Shown here in pieces: positions 52,701 to 61,429 of a stretch of DNA of 64,000 bases. Where the stretch lies: the NCBI RefSeq assembly GCF_009662475.1, contig NZ_CP045571.1, positions 3,222,501-3,286,500 of the forward strand. Reading direction: 5' to 3'. Under the pieces are notes generated by a model that searched no databases, was not told where the DNA came from, and saw nothing but the letters and a program-made list of their open reading frames with translations. Within the stretch, counting starts at the first letter, position 1, and each line of letters starts with the position of its first letter. The position numbers were made by a program, and so were the translations under genes. This stretch comes from Acidithiobacillus thiooxidans ATCC 19377 (GTDB taxonomy: Bacteria; Pseudomonadota; Gammaproteobacteria; Acidithiobacillales; Acidithiobacillaceae).

Positions 52701-52797
52701 CGCTTTTTATGTACTTTTTGAAAACTGGAAAGGACGCTGGCGACGCCAGCCTCAGCCGGCACAGAGCAGCCCGGGGATTTCCGGGGATCACCCATAA
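49705..52797 (+). CDS. RND-family multidrug efflux permease (AcrB/MdtB-like)
   Basis: The 1030-residue protein has the AcrB layout of twelve helices and two large periplasmic loops. It starts NFSALFIRRPVMTVIIILGL. The proton-relay aspartates are in LALTLAVGFVVDDAVVMLEN. It also has EIGFTVISMTLSLAVVFLPF and, in the second half, FVGIIMLVGLVKKNGIIMVD. The short form and the KNGI motif are like the MdtB/MdtC group. It exports drugs, solvents or metal complexes with proton antiport. GTG start overlaps the adaptor stop. A hairpin terminator follows after 43 bases. Confidence 0.95.
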   Translation: MNFSALFIRRPVMTVIIILGLVIYGIFAFTNLPVALLPSVDFPTVMVSASLPGASPQTMASAVATPLEKQFSSIPGLSSMSSVNNQGSTRIILQFDLSQNIDVATQNVSNAVTQASHLLPPGMTSLPFVKQLNPSAAPIEFIALSAPNMPIYKLNEYAVDKVVPAISGIPGVAQVQIFGEQNYAVRIHANPFAMQAHGISLQDLSTAINNHNVNLPQGTVLGAVRNYAVNVHGQLQDAQAFANMPVTFANGAVVPLSDIAQVRNGVDNDQIASWIGNQRALILAVVRQPDADTVAISDAIGKRLPTLAASLPGGAKMTVVYDKADYIRSAVEEVEITLLLASLLVAGVLWLFLRRGSPTLIGAVAIPTSILATFAIIYELGYTLNTLTLLALTLAVGFVVDDAVVMLENITRHEENGEEPFHAAITGSREIGFTVISMTLSLAVVFLPFLVMGGIIGRLFREFGVTIAIVILMSGLVSLTLTPMLCARYLRVKHHSPSRFESGFSRLRNWYGRSLRKTMQHRGWVYIAALLSLLGMIGLFVILPKGFIPSEDSGMIMGNLEYPQGISFSQLEDTQQRIATAVGHNKAVQAVMSSAGQGAGAFGSANTGRLIIRLKPLGQRASGEQVIIQLRQIVSHFNGVEASFQLPPAIQMGPVSSQSHYQYILQSEDQDSLNEAVPHLVKALRKVPGLQAVNSDLQLANPEIEVHVMHQRAQALGVTPQGIEQALNFAFGGTQVGTIYASTNQYEVILDLERKFQENLGALSAITIPGTAGLVPLAAIAHFAYGVGPLSISHYDGLPSVTISFNLAPGVSLGEATQRVQKAAAQILPANVQGEFGGSAAAFSQSTNTLPLLLLATIALIYAILAILYEDFIHPLTILTALPLAGFGALLALWIFHQELDLFSFVGIIMLVGLVKKNGIIMVDFAVHRRREGASAEDAIVDACITRFRPIMMTNLAAVLGILPIAIGIGAGAESRVPLGVAVAGGIVVSQFLTLYITPAFYVLFENWKGRWRRQPQPAQSSPGISGDHP

Positions 52798-52802
52798 ACC
52801 TC

Positions 52803-52870
52803 AAAACGGCGCTTGGGCGGGAAGCTTTGCAGCGACCTTGGTCCGCGCCGTAGGCTGCGCGGACCTGTTT
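52803..52870 (+). terminator. dispersed repeat copy 3 joined to the RND-operon terminator
   Basis: The first 39 bases match the dispersed repeat (AAAACGGCGCTTG, then GCTTTGCAGCGACCTTGG). At once follows a hairpin GGTCCGCGC, 8-base loop, GCGCGGACC (52840-52865) and TGTTT. It lies directly after the RND stop and probably ends the operon. Confidence 0.7.
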
Positions 52871-52957
52871 CGGTATGACATCTGAATGGATAAGTTCTGC
52901 ATTATCACTGAATTGTGATATATAACGAACAACTATCCGTAGAATAGCGAGTCCGTA

Positions 52958-53476
52958 ATGCCTGCAAAAATCCTGTTATTACTGGTCCTTGCCAGCCTGG
53001 CCGGCTGCGCCACTATAACGCCCTCCGGGCCCAACCATTTGACGAGCAGCGCCGCCACCCAAAGCGCCCAACTTGCGCAACAAAAAGCTGAACTGGCCGA
53101 ACGGCACCTGGCAGCCATTGCTGGCCAACGGGCTACTGCAGAACGGCAGTTTTGTCCCAACTGGCAACAGGCACTCCTACACGCCCGTAATAATGCTATC
53201 GGCTGCGCCCAAATGCCGATCAATGCCCAATCCGCCTGCTGGCAGGCGGTTGCCCAATGGACCAACGAAGAAAGCCAATATTTTCATGCTCTGCATCCTT
53301 TATTCACCCACAGCCCCTACGCGGAACCCGCAGGGCATGCCGCACACTTTTTCGATTTGGCCCAAAGCTGGGCCATGACCTGCGAAGATGGCGGTGCTGC
53401 ATGTACCCAAGCCTCAGGACATCAGCAAATGGATCAGGAGAAGAAGCAGGTGAATCAGTTTTGCATGCACCAATAA
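52958..53476 (+). CDS. lipoprotein of unknown function
   Basis: The product has 172 residues with a lipoprotein signal (LVLASLAGCATITPSG, Cys at about 17). The mature part is helical and Ala/Gln-rich (TQSAQLAQQKAELAERHLAA), and has seven cysteines that could form disulfides (FCPNWQQ, IGCAQMP, MTCEDGGAACTQ, FCMHQ). It is probably anchored to the outer membrane. No family is recognised. It stands alone between the efflux operon and mscL. Confidence 0.6.
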   Translation: MPAKILLLLVLASLAGCATITPSGPNHLTSSAATQSAQLAQQKAELAERHLAAIAGQRATAERQFCPNWQQALLHARNNAIGCAQMPINAQSACWQAVAQWTNEESQYFHALHPLFTHSPYAEPAGHAAHFFDLAQSWAMTCEDGGAACTQASGHQQMDQEKKQVNQFCMHQ

Positions 53477-53616
53477 ATAATGATCCAGGCCACTTTTTAA
53501 GGCGAAGCTCTATAGGCATCTCTGGAGAAATTGAGTAGGATAAAAATCGGTAGAAAACAATTACCTTACAATTAACTAAAAGATTTTCCTGCCCATAACT
53601 CAAAAAGGGAGAAACC

Positions 53617-54072
53617 ATGTTCAAGGATTTTATAGGAGACTTCAAAACATTTCTGCAGCGTGGGAATGTGATCGATCTGGCGGTCGCTTTTGTTATTGGT
53701 ACGGCTTTTTCTGCCATAGTCACCGCTTTGGTAGGCGACATCATCATGCCGCCCATCGGCCTGCTGCTCGACAAGGTCGATTTTTCCAATCTATACGTCA
53801 TATTGAAAGAGGGCAGCACTCCCGGTCCTTACCTGACCCTCGCTGCGGCGAAAAAAGCAGGCGCAGTCACCCTCAATTATGGCCTGTTCATCATGTCACT
53901 GATCAGCTTTTTCATCATTGCTCTGGTCATATTTTCCATTGTCCGCGTCATCAACAAACTCTACCCCAAGCCTGTTGCACCGGTTTCCACCAAAAACTGC
54001 CCCTATTGCTTTTCCTCCATCCCTTTGGCGGCTACGCGTTGCCCCAGTTGCACCTCCCAACTGGAATCCTGA
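53617..54072 (+). CDS. mscL: large-conductance mechanosensitive channel with C-terminal zinc-ribbon
   Basis: The product has 151 residues. The MscL core covers residues 1-115: FKTFLQRGNVIDLAVAFVIG and the pore helix TAFSAIVTALVGDIIMPPIG, then the second helix YGLFIMSLISFFIIALVIFS. It opens under membrane tension to release solutes in osmotic downshock. The usual helical C-terminal bundle is replaced or followed by a four-cysteine module: CPYC at 128-131 and CPSC at 142-145, which looks like a small zinc ribbon. Confidence 0.93.
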   Translation: MFKDFIGDFKTFLQRGNVIDLAVAFVIGTAFSAIVTALVGDIIMPPIGLLLDKVDFSNLYVILKEGSTPGPYLTLAAAKKAGAVTLNYGLFIMSLISFFIIALVIFSIVRVINKLYPKPVAPVSTKNCPYCFSSIPLAATRCPSCTSQLES

Positions 54073-54087
54073 TCAGGTAATTACTTT

Positions 54088-54122
54088 GGCGAAGCCCGCT
54101 CACTGAGAGCCCCTTCGCCTTT
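54088..54122 (+). terminator. possible terminator after mscL
   Basis: GGCGAAG and CTTCGCC form a 7-bp stem around an 18-base loop that itself pairs partly, followed by TTT. It lies 15 bases after the mscL stop. The U-run is weak. Confidence 0.5.
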
Positions 54123-54173
54123 CCTGCGCACTTGCCGTATGCTCATGACTCATTATGTACACGGGTGGATCAT

Positions 54174-55673
54174 GTGATCTGGGAACTTTTTCTGGTTTTT
54201 CTGGCCGGGATGCTGCTCGGTCTGGGTATTCTGTTTTTTTTGAGCCGGCAAAACTTACGTCGCCAGCAGGACGAGGCAGCAGCTGTCCAGGCACGTCAGG
54301 AACAAGTCATCTCCGAATTGCGCGCCCATATTCAGGCGCAACAATCCGAGCTGCTGAAACAAAATGAAAACCGGGTCCGGGCAGAGACAGAAAACCAGCA
54401 GATCCCCTTGCTGAATGAAGCACTCAAAACTGCTCAGGATGAAATCAATCAGTTACATAATAATCTCAATCAGATACGCGGTCAGCAGGCAGAATTACAG
54501 GAACGCCTGGAACAGGAGCGCTTGCGCAGTAATGAGAAACTGACTTTGCTGGAAGAAGCCCGGCAGCGCCTCACCGAAACTTTCCAGTCCCTCTCTGCCG
54601 ATGCCCTGCGCCGCAATAATCAATCTTTTCTGGATCTCGCCAGGGAAAACCTCGAACGCTTTCAGGAAAACGCCAAAACTGACTGGGATGGCCGCCAGAA
54701 AGCCGTGGGACAACTCATCGAGCCCATTCGTGAATCCATGGAAAAAGTGGGCCAGCGCATGGATGCCATGGAAAAAACGCGTATTGATGCTTATGGCGCT
54801 TTAAATGAACAACTGCGTGGCCTCGTTCAGGACCATCTGCCCCGCCTGCATCAGGAAACAGCAGCCTTGGTAAAGGCACTGCGTCAACCTGCCGCGCGAG
54901 GCCGCTGGGGCGAAATGCAGCTCAAACGCGTTGTGGAAATGGCAGGAATGCTGGCCTACTGTGATTTTGCTGAACAGGAAAGCGTGCAGACGGAAACCGG
55001 GCAGCAACGCCCCGATCTGGTTGTCCGACTGCCCGGAGGCAAACGCCTGATTGTAGATGCCAAGGCGCCCCTTAACGCTTACCTGGAAGCCATGGAAAGC
55101 GAGGATGAGCAAAAACGTCAGCAGTTCCTGCTCAAGCATGCCCAGGAACTACGCACGCACATGACCCAACTCGGCAAAAAGTCCTATTGGGAACAATTTC
55201 AGCCCACCCCTGAATTCGTGGTGCTTTTTGTCCCCGGAGAAGTATTTTTCAGCGCGGCGCTCCAGGCCGATCCAGCTCTGATTGAATTTGGCGTCGAACA
55301 AAAAGTCATTGTTGCCAGCCCAACCACCCTCATTGCCCTGCTGCGAGCCGTTTCTTACGGATGGCGGCAGGAATCTCTGGCAGAAAATGCCAGAGCCATC
55401 AGTGAGCTTGGCAAAGAACTTTATGATCGTCTCCATACGCTTGCCGGACACTGGAGCAGGGTAGGGAAAAATCTGGGACAGGCCGTTGATGCCTATAACA
55501 AGGCCACCGGCTCACTGGAAGGTCGTGTTCTCAGTTCTGCCAGAAAGTTCCGGGACCTCAAGGCGATAGCAGACAACAAGGAATTATCTGTCTCGGAGCC
55601 GGTAGAACTCAATCCGCGTCAATTACAGGCAGACGAACTGATCGGCGAAAAGCTGCCTGACTCCAGCGATTAG
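54174..55673 (+). CDS. rmuC: DNA recombination protein RmuC
   Basis: The product has about 499 residues. An N-terminal membrane helix ([20 protein letters not shown]) is followed by a long coiled coil (about 30-140). The conserved RmuC nuclease-like domain contains [40 protein letters not shown] and [20 protein letters not shown], then [20 protein letters not shown]. RmuC limits DNA inversions at short inverted repeats. The GTG at 54174 is chosen, with GGTGG upstream; the frame extends to 54132. It is convergent with ispH and overlaps it by four bases. Confidence 0.93.
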   Translation: MIWELFLVFLAGMLLGLGILFFLSRQNLRRQQDEAAAVQARQEQVISELRAHIQAQQSELLKQNENRVRAETENQQIPLLNEALKTAQDEINQLHNNLNQIRGQQAELQERLEQERLRSNEKLTLLEEARQRLTETFQSLSADALRRNNQSFLDLARENLERFQENAKTDWDGRQKAVGQLIEPIRESMEKVGQRMDAMEKTRIDAYGALNEQLRGLVQDHLPRLHQETAALVKALRQPAARGRWGEMQLKRVVEMAGMLAYCDFAEQESVQTETGQQRPDLVVRLPGGKRLIVDAKAPLNAYLEAMESEDEQKRQQFLLKHAQELRTHMTQLGKKSYWEQFQPTPEFVVLFVPGEVFFSAALQADPALIEFGVEQKVIVASPTTLIALLRAVSYGWRQESLAENARAISELGKELYDRLHTLAGHWSRVGKNLGQAVDAYNKATGSLEGRVLSSARKFRDLKAIADNKELSVSEPVELNPRQLQADELIGEKLPDSSD

Positions 55674-56644
55674 GCGGAGTCCCCGGTCACCTGCCCGGCA
55701 TCCTGCCGACGGGATTGTGCCTGCACGAGCGCCAGAGGCAAGCTGAAAATGACCTTTTCTTCAACCCCCGCCGTTTCCTGCGGCGCTGTAGCACCCCATT
55801 CCTGTAACTGGTCGATAATACCTTTCACCAGACTTTCCGGTGCCGACGCACCGGCACTAATCCCGATTTTGCCGACATCAGCAAACCATTCCCGACGCAA
55901 TTGGCTCGAATCTTCAATCAGATGCGTTGGGGTATCCAGCCTTCCGCCCAGCTCGGCCAGACGACTGGAGTTGGAACTGTTGGGCGCACCGACCACCAGC
56001 AAAATATCCACCTCGGGAGCCAGGGTTTTGACGGCATCCTGACGATTTTGGGTGGCATAACAAATGTCATCTTTTTTGGGGCCCTGAATATGGGGAAAAC
56101 GCGCACGCAAGGCCTGAATCACCTCGGCGGTATCATCCATACTCAGGGTAGTCTGGGTAATATAAGCCAGCTTTTCCGGGTTTCGCGGAGTCAGGCTGGC
56201 CACATCAGTCACATTGGAGACCAGATACATCATTCCTTCTTCCACCTGCCCCATGGTGCCCTCCACTTCCGGATGCCCGGCATGACCAATCAGCACCATT
56301 TCCATCCCGTCCCGACTGTATTTCTTGACCTCCATATGGACCTTGGTGACCAACGGGCAAGTCGCGTCAAATACGCTCAGCCCCCGGGCGGCCGCATGTT
56401 GACGTACCGCAATGGGTACCCCATGCGCACTGAAAATCACCGTTGCCGCATCGGGAACTTCGTCCAGTTCCTCCACAAAAACCGCCCCACGGGCACGCAG
56501 GTCCTCGACGACATGGCGGTTATGCACCACTTCATGACGTACATAAATCGGTGCCCCGAAAAGCTCCAGGGCGCGGTCCACAATTTGAATGGCACGATTG
56601 ACCCCGGCACAAAAACCGCGCGGATTGGCTAACAGAATTTCCAT
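55670..56644 (-). CDS. ispH: 4-hydroxy-3-methylbut-2-enyl diphosphate reductase
   Basis: The product has 324 residues, a normal length. It performs the last step of the MEP isoprenoid pathway, giving IPP and DMAPP, with a [4Fe-4S] cluster. The cluster cysteines are in [27 protein letters not shown] and [14 protein letters not shown]. The substrate residues [16 protein letters not shown] and [13 protein letters not shown] are also visible. The start at 56644 is at the conserved [11 protein letters not shown]; the longer frame from 56737 is not used. Confidence 0.97.
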   Translation of the reverse strand: MEILLANPRGFCAGVNRAIQIVDRALELFGAPIYVRHEVVHNRHVVEDLRARGAVFVEELDEVPDAATVIFSAHGVPIAVRQHAAARGLSVFDATCPLVTKVHMEVKKYSRDGMEMVLIGHAGHPEVEGTMGQVEEGMMYLVSNVTDVASLTPRNPEKLAYITQTTLSMDDTAEVIQALRARFPHIQGPKKDDICYATQNRQDAVKTLAPEVDILLVVGAPNSSNSSRLAELGGRLDTPTHLIEDSSQLRREWFADVGKIGISAGASAPESLVKGIIDQLQEWGATAPQETAGVEEKVIFSLPLALVQAQSRRQDAGQVTGDSA

Positions 56645-56845
56645 ATTGAAGTTCTCTAAACGATTTAAGGGAATGGTCCATCCTGCCGCAGGCGCTGTCA
56701 ACCCAAGCGGCACCGTCTGACCAAGGCTCAAATTCATCTCACCGGAATTTCATCCGGGCCGATAAAACTCAAACGATTGTCATAAAAGCGTCATATTTAC
56801 CTGATATTATCCTTTTGCAATTCCAATCACTTATCAGGGGTCATC

Positions 56846-58024
56846 ATGGCAGAAAGCTCCAAATCCACCCAAAATCTGCAGGAACAAGCTCTCTCCGCAG
56901 AGGACAGCGCCCATAGCCTCACCAGCTCGGGAGATATTGCCCCGGATTTAAGCCCTGAAGGTATTCGTGATTTCGTCATCCATGAAGCCGTAGAAGCAGC
57001 CCAGGCTCAGCAAAGTGCCATCGTCACCGACTATGTCAACAGCCATCCCCAGGCCGCCCAGTCTCTGGATGACGCCATTCGGGTGATTCATTCGGATGTC
57101 AGCCCGGAAGACCTGGAGCATCTGCATGAGAGTGGAGCCATCCATCCGCGCAAGCACGTCGCCAACACGGATGATGCCCTCAATGACGACTGGCGTAGCG
57201 GCGGTTATCCCTACAAGTTCCGGATGACGCGCCGGGACTATGAACACGATAAATATGGCCTGCAGGTAGAACTGCTCAAGTTACAGGCCTGGGTAAAATC
57301 CAGCGGTCAGAAAGTTGTCGTCATTTTTGAAGGGCGGGATGCGGCGGGCAAGGGCGGCACCATCAAGCGCTTCATGGAACATCTCAATCCACGTGGCGCC
57401 AGAGTGGTTGCGCTGGATAAACCCTCTGAAAGAGAAAAGGGACAGTGGTACTTCCAGCGTTATGTGGAACAACTGCCTACTGCTGGTGAAATGGTATTTT
57501 TCGATCGCTCCTGGTACAACCGCGCGGGCGTCGAGCGGGTCATGGGTTTCTGCAATGAAGCTGATTATCAGGAATTCATGCGCCAGGTTCCGGAATTTGA
57601 GCGACACCTGATTTACAGCGGCATCTATCTGGTCAAGTTCTGGTTTTCGGTGACCCGTGACGAGCAGCACCGGCGTTTTGAAGAGCGTAAAGTGCATCCC
57701 CTCAAGCAGTGGAAGCTATCTCCCATGGATCTCGCCTCCCTGGATCGTTGGGAAGATTATACCCGCGCTAAGGAAACCATGTTTTTTCATACAGATACCG
57801 CTTATGCGCCGTGGACGGTGGTCAAATCCAATGACAAAAAACGGGCTCGACTGAATGCCTTGCGGCACCTGCTCCAGGTCATTCCCTACGACAATAAGGA
57901 CCTCCATGCCATTGGTCCCGTCGACGGACTGGTGGTAAGCCGCGCCCACGTCATGTACGGCGAGACCAATTCTCAGGAACTCAATCCCTTTAATGGTAAC
58001 CATTCACCGGAATCCGCTGGCTAA
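56846..58024 (+). CDS. ppk2: polyphosphate kinase 2 family protein
   Basis: The product has 392 residues. An acidic N-terminal extension of about 115 residues precedes the PPK2 domain. The domain has a Walker A motif in FEGRDAAGKGGTIKRFMEHL, the lid region RVVALDKPSEREKGQWYFQR, and a Walker B motif in VFFDRSWYNRAGVERVMGF. It continues SVTRDEQHRRFEERKVHPLK. The enzyme phosphorylates nucleoside diphosphates (or monophosphates) with polyphosphate. Acidithiobacilli store polyphosphate and use it in metal tolerance. The MFS gene starts 25 bases later. Confidence 0.92.
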   Translation: MAESSKSTQNLQEQALSAEDSAHSLTSSGDIAPDLSPEGIRDFVIHEAVEAAQAQQSAIVTDYVNSHPQAAQSLDDAIRVIHSDVSPEDLEHLHESGAIHPRKHVANTDDALNDDWRSGGYPYKFRMTRRDYEHDKYGLQVELLKLQAWVKSSGQKVVVIFEGRDAAGKGGTIKRFMEHLNPRGARVVALDKPSEREKGQWYFQRYVEQLPTAGEMVFFDRSWYNRAGVERVMGFCNEADYQEFMRQVPEFERHLIYSGIYLVKFWFSVTRDEQHRRFEERKVHPLKQWKLSPMDLASLDRWEDYTRAKETMFFHTDTAYAPWTVVKSNDKKRARLNALRHLLQVIPYDNKDLHAIGPVDGLVVSRAHVMYGETNSQELNPFNGNHSPESAG

Positions 58025-58048
58025 ATCCACTCCAAGGAGCACCTGACC

Positions 58049-59530
58049 GTGAGCACAGAAAAAATTCACACCCCGCCTTCGGGGAAAAGTATCCAGCAAT
58101 ATATTGACGAAACACCTGTCTGGTCCGATGGCACGTCCCTCAAGGGAACCCCCATGACGGCCATGCAGTGGCGCATCTGGAGCCTTGCCGTGGCCGGCAA
58201 GTTTTTTGAAGGCCTGGTGATTTTCATGACGGGTATTGCCTTACCCCTCATTGTCCGGGACTTTACCCTGCAGGCAGCCCAAAAAGGGGTAGTCACTGCC
58301 GTAGCACTTTTCGGTATCCTGATTGGTGCCACCATGCTGGGCGGATTATCCGACATATTCGGACGTAAACGCATGTTTATTGCCGAAATGGTGATTTTTG
58401 TGGTGTTTCTCATCGGTCTCACCCTGAGCCCCAGTTATCTCTGGATGGTGATCTGCCTCTTCGGGATTGGGCTGGCTCTGGGTTGTGACTACCCCACCGC
58501 CCATCTGGTCATTTCTGAAGCGGTTCCCAGCAAGGGACGCGGCGGCCTGGTGCTTGGCGCCTTTGCCTTTCAGGCGGTAGGTGCAATTGTCGGTGCCGGT
58601 CTGGGCATTATCATTCTCGATGTTTATCCCGAAGTGGATGCCTGGCGCTGGATGTACGCTGCAGCGGTTATCCCGGCCATTCTGGTGATTGTCGGCCGGT
58701 TTTTTATCACCGACAGCCCCCACTGGCTGGCCAGCAAGGGGCGTATGGAAGAAGCGGAAAAGGAAACCCGCCGCCTGCTCAAGCGGGTTCCCCAATACCC
58801 CAAGGAAGTGGTCCTCAACAGAGAACACGCCCATCACCACCAGAAAGTCAGTCCTGCTGTGCTTTTCAACAACAAAAACCGGCGCGCCACTTTCCTCGCC
58901 GCCATCCCCTGGTTCATTCAGGATTTAGGTACTTACGGTATCGGTATTTTTACCCCGATCATTCTGGCCACCACCCTGGGTGCTTCCAGGGATGTACATA
59001 GCGTTGCTGACCTGGCACAAAATGTAATGCTCTCTGCCAAGGGAACCGCCCTGCTCGATATGCTGTTGATTCTGGGGGTGCTTGCTGCCATTTTCTTCGT
59101 GGAAGGGACCGGCCGCATCAAGTTGCAGATCATCGGCTTTATCGGCTGTGCTGTCGGTCTGGGTCTGGCCGCCATTTCTCTGAATCTGCCCGATGGGGAC
59201 AAAACCATTCTGCTTTTTGCCGGATTCATGCTTTTCAACTTCATGACCAATCTCGGCCCCAACGCCCAGACCTATCTGCTGGCCGGTGAAGTGTTTCCGA
59301 CCTCCATTCGCGGCTATGGTGCCGGCTTTGCGGCTTCTTTCGCCAAAATTGGGGCGGTCATGACGGCCTTTTTGTTCCCCATCCTGCTCCACACCATTGG
59401 TACCCAAACCCTGTTGATCATTCTGGTGTGCACGTCAATACTGGGGGCCGTATTGACCTGGGTTTTCCGGGTCGAAACCCGTGGTAGCCTCGAAAAAATT
59501 GAAGAGGCGCGCGTGCAACCCCAGGTCTGA
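58049..59530 (+). CDS. MFS transporter (sugar-porter/metabolite-H+ symporter type)
   Basis: The product has 493 residues with twelve predicted membrane helices. It has the MFS loop motif GGLSDIFGRKRMFIAEMV between helices 2 and 3, and CDYPTAHLVISEAVPSKGRG in the position of the sugar-porter PESPR-like region. The second half has NLGPNAQTYLLAGEVFPTSI, then RGYGAGFAASFAKIGAVMTA, typical of sugar porter and phosphate/organic acid symporters. The substrate is not clear. The GTG start has AAGGAG nine bases upstream. It follows ppk2 closely, so phosphate transport is a possible role. Confidence 0.82.
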   Translation: MSTEKIHTPPSGKSIQQYIDETPVWSDGTSLKGTPMTAMQWRIWSLAVAGKFFEGLVIFMTGIALPLIVRDFTLQAAQKGVVTAVALFGILIGATMLGGLSDIFGRKRMFIAEMVIFVVFLIGLTLSPSYLWMVICLFGIGLALGCDYPTAHLVISEAVPSKGRGGLVLGAFAFQAVGAIVGAGLGIIILDVYPEVDAWRWMYAAAVIPAILVIVGRFFITDSPHWLASKGRMEEAEKETRRLLKRVPQYPKEVVLNREHAHHHQKVSPAVLFNNKNRRATFLAAIPWFIQDLGTYGIGIFTPIILATTLGASRDVHSVADLAQNVMLSAKGTALLDMLLILGVLAAIFFVEGTGRIKLQIIGFIGCAVGLGLAAISLNLPDGDKTILLFAGFMLFNFMTNLGPNAQTYLLAGEVFPTSIRGYGAGFAASFAKIGAVMTAFLFPILLHTIGTQTLLIILVCTSILGAVLTWVFRVETRGSLEKIEEARVQPQV

Positions 59531-59544
59531 GGGTTTTGCTTATG

Positions 59545-59572
59545 GGTCCGCGCAGCTTGCGGGCCTGTTTTT
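59545..59572 (+). terminator. terminator after the MFS gene
   Basis: GGTCCGC, GCAGCTT and GCGGGCC form a 7-bp stem with one G-T pair, followed by TGTTTTT. It lies 14 bases after the MFS stop and resembles the hairpin after the RND operon. Confidence 0.75.
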
Positions 59573-59606
59573 CCGCCGGAAATGGCTGTTAGCGTTTCCG
59601 GCGGAA
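59571..59606 (+). other. 12-bp perfect inverted repeat upstream of corA
   Basis: TTCCGCCGGAAA and TTTCCGGCGGAA pair perfectly around a 12-base loop. It lies 46 bases before the corA start. It could be a leader hairpin, an operator or a second terminator; no known riboswitch is recognised. Confidence 0.55.
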
Positions 59607-59652
59607 CCGTTTATGAGGTAAACGACCACAACTTCCGCAAAGGAGTAAATAT

Positions 59653-60618
59653 ATGCTGGTCAACTGTGTGGTATATAACGATGGACATAAAGTTGCAGAC
59701 AGCACACTGGAGGACGTTACTCAGTACTTGCAGCAAGCCGGTAACTTTGTCTGGGTTGCCCTGCAGGATGCGACGGAACCGGAACTGCGCATTCTGCAAA
59801 AGCAGTTCAATCTGCATGAACTGGCCGTGGAAGATGTATTTAATGGCTTGCAAAGGCCTAAGGTGGAAGAGTACGACGAACATCTTTTCGTCATACTTCA
59901 GGCTCCGGCCTACCACGGCAAAGATCTGCATATGGGGCAGATCAATATTTTTGTCGGCAGCAATTTTGTGCTTTCCGTCCGTCAGGAGTGTGAGCAAACC
60001 CTGCTGGGCGTCCGTGCCCGGGCCGAACGCGAGCCGCATATGCTCAAATACGGCTCTGCCTATGTGCTTTATGCCCTGTCTGACGCCATTGTCGACCTGT
60101 TTTTCCCGGTCGTAGATATGCTGGATGATGAACTGGAACAACTGGAAACCGTGATGTTTCACAATCAGGATGCGCGCCAGAACATGGAGCGTCTATATGA
60201 TTTCAAATACAAAAGCAATGTGTTACGCCATGCATTACTGCCTCTGGCAGACGGCTTCAGCAAACTGTTTGGCGGACGGGTCCCCGCCCAGATAGATGGT
60301 GCAGAAAACTACTTCCGAGATGTTCATGATCACATCATGTTGCTCAACAGCCAACTGGATACCATCCGTGACACCATTTCCACAGCCATTCAGGTCAATC
60401 TTTCCCTGATTGCCATCGACCACGGCGAGGTCAATAAAAAACTGGCGGGCTGGGGTGCCATTCTGGTGCTGATTACCATTTTTACGGGCATCTGGGGCAT
60501 GAACTTTGAATACATGCCGGAATTGCACTGGAAATTCGGATACCCCATGGCCCTGACCGTCATGGCCGGATCCTCCTATTACCTTTACCGTCGCTTCAAA
60601 AAAGCCGGCTGGATTTAG
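59653..60618 (+). CDS. corA: CorA-family magnesium/cobalt transporter
   Basis: The product has 321 residues. The large cytoplasmic N-terminal domain has LNLHELAVEDV-like sequence (KQFNLHELAVEDVFNGLQRP) and a long stalk helix. Two C-terminal membrane helices follow, with the signature GMN in WGMNFEYMPE between them. It forms a pentameric Mg2+ channel. The last residues are basic (YRRFKKAGWI), as usual. It has AAAGGAG before the ATG and is convergent with rsmE. Confidence 0.94.
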   Translation: MLVNCVVYNDGHKVADSTLEDVTQYLQQAGNFVWVALQDATEPELRILQKQFNLHELAVEDVFNGLQRPKVEEYDEHLFVILQAPAYHGKDLHMGQINIFVGSNFVLSVRQECEQTLLGVRARAEREPHMLKYGSAYVLYALSDAIVDLFFPVVDMLDDELEQLETVMFHNQDARQNMERLYDFKYKSNVLRHALLPLADGFSKLFGGRVPAQIDGAENYFRDVHDHIMLLNSQLDTIRDTISTAIQVNLSLIAIDHGEVNKKLAGWGAILVLITIFTGIWGMNFEYMPELHWKFGYPMALTVMAGSSYYLYRRFKKAGWI

Positions 60619-60621
60619 TTT

Positions 60622-61353
60622 TCAGAGATCCCCCCACAACGCCTGCAACACGGCGACTGCTGCAACAGCAGCGGTTTCCGCCCGCAGAATGCGTGGCCCC
60701 ATATGCACCTTTTGAAAACCATGGGCACTTGCCGCCGCCAGTTCTGAACTGCTCAGTCCACCTTCAGGCCCGCTTAACAACGTCACTTCCGACTCGGGGT
60801 GCAGCAGTTCACGCATTTTCGCATTCTCCGGCGCAGGGTCCAGAACCAGACCCCGCCCCCGGCACAGGGGCCAGGCATCACTCAGAGCCATAGGCGGCAG
60901 CACCTTGGGAATGCACGTCGCGCCACTCTGCTCACAGGCGGCAATCACCATATCCTGCCAACGCTGGAGACGTTTTTCGCCGCGCGTTTCTTTCATCTGT
61001 ACCACGGCATGCTGGCAAGCCACCGGCTGAATCGTCTGCACGCCCAGCTCTACGGCTTTTTGCAGACTCCAGTCCCAACGCTCCCCGCGCATCAAGGGCA
61101 ACCACAGATGAATCATGAGCGGAGAACGTGTTTGCCGCACAAAACGCCCGTTGATCAGGATTTCGGCGCGGTTACCGGAAATGCCTTTCAATGTACCTGC
61201 GTAGACGCAACCATCCCCGTTGAAAAGGGTCAGCTCCTGAGCAATGCGTGCGCGCAGCACTTTCAATAAATGATGGCTGGGCTCCGTGGGCAAAAGAAAA
61301 GCGCCGCTTTCGGGTAATTCGGAATCAGCGTATAAATGAATGCGCGGCATCAC
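60622..61353 (-). CDS. rsmE: 16S rRNA (uracil-1498-N3)-methyltransferase
   Basis: The product has 243 residues. An N-terminal PUA-like part (PRIHLYADSELPESGAFLLP) is followed by a SPOUT domain. The trefoil-knot SAM site is visible in VTLLSGPEGGLSSSELAAAS, then MGPRILRAETAAVAAVAVLQ. It methylates U1498 of 16S rRNA. It ends three bases after the convergent corA stop and is divergent from the inositol-monophosphatase gene. Confidence 0.95.
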   Translation of the reverse strand: MMPRIHLYADSELPESGAFLLPTEPSHHLLKVLRARIAQELTLFNGDGCVYAGTLKGISGNRAEILINGRFVRQTRSPLMIHLWLPLMRGERWDWSLQKAVELGVQTIQPVACQHAVVQMKETRGEKRLQRWQDMVIAACEQSGATCIPKVLPPMALSDAWPLCRGRGLVLDPAPENAKMRELLHPESEVTLLSGPEGGLSSSELAAASAHGFQKVHMGPRILRAETAAVAAVAVLQALWGDL

Positions 61354-61429
61354 TGTAGGCTTTCAGCAAGAAATAACCCGCATATCATCGCAGCGCCGTA
61401 GTAGTGGGTCAAAATTCACGGAGATGGGC

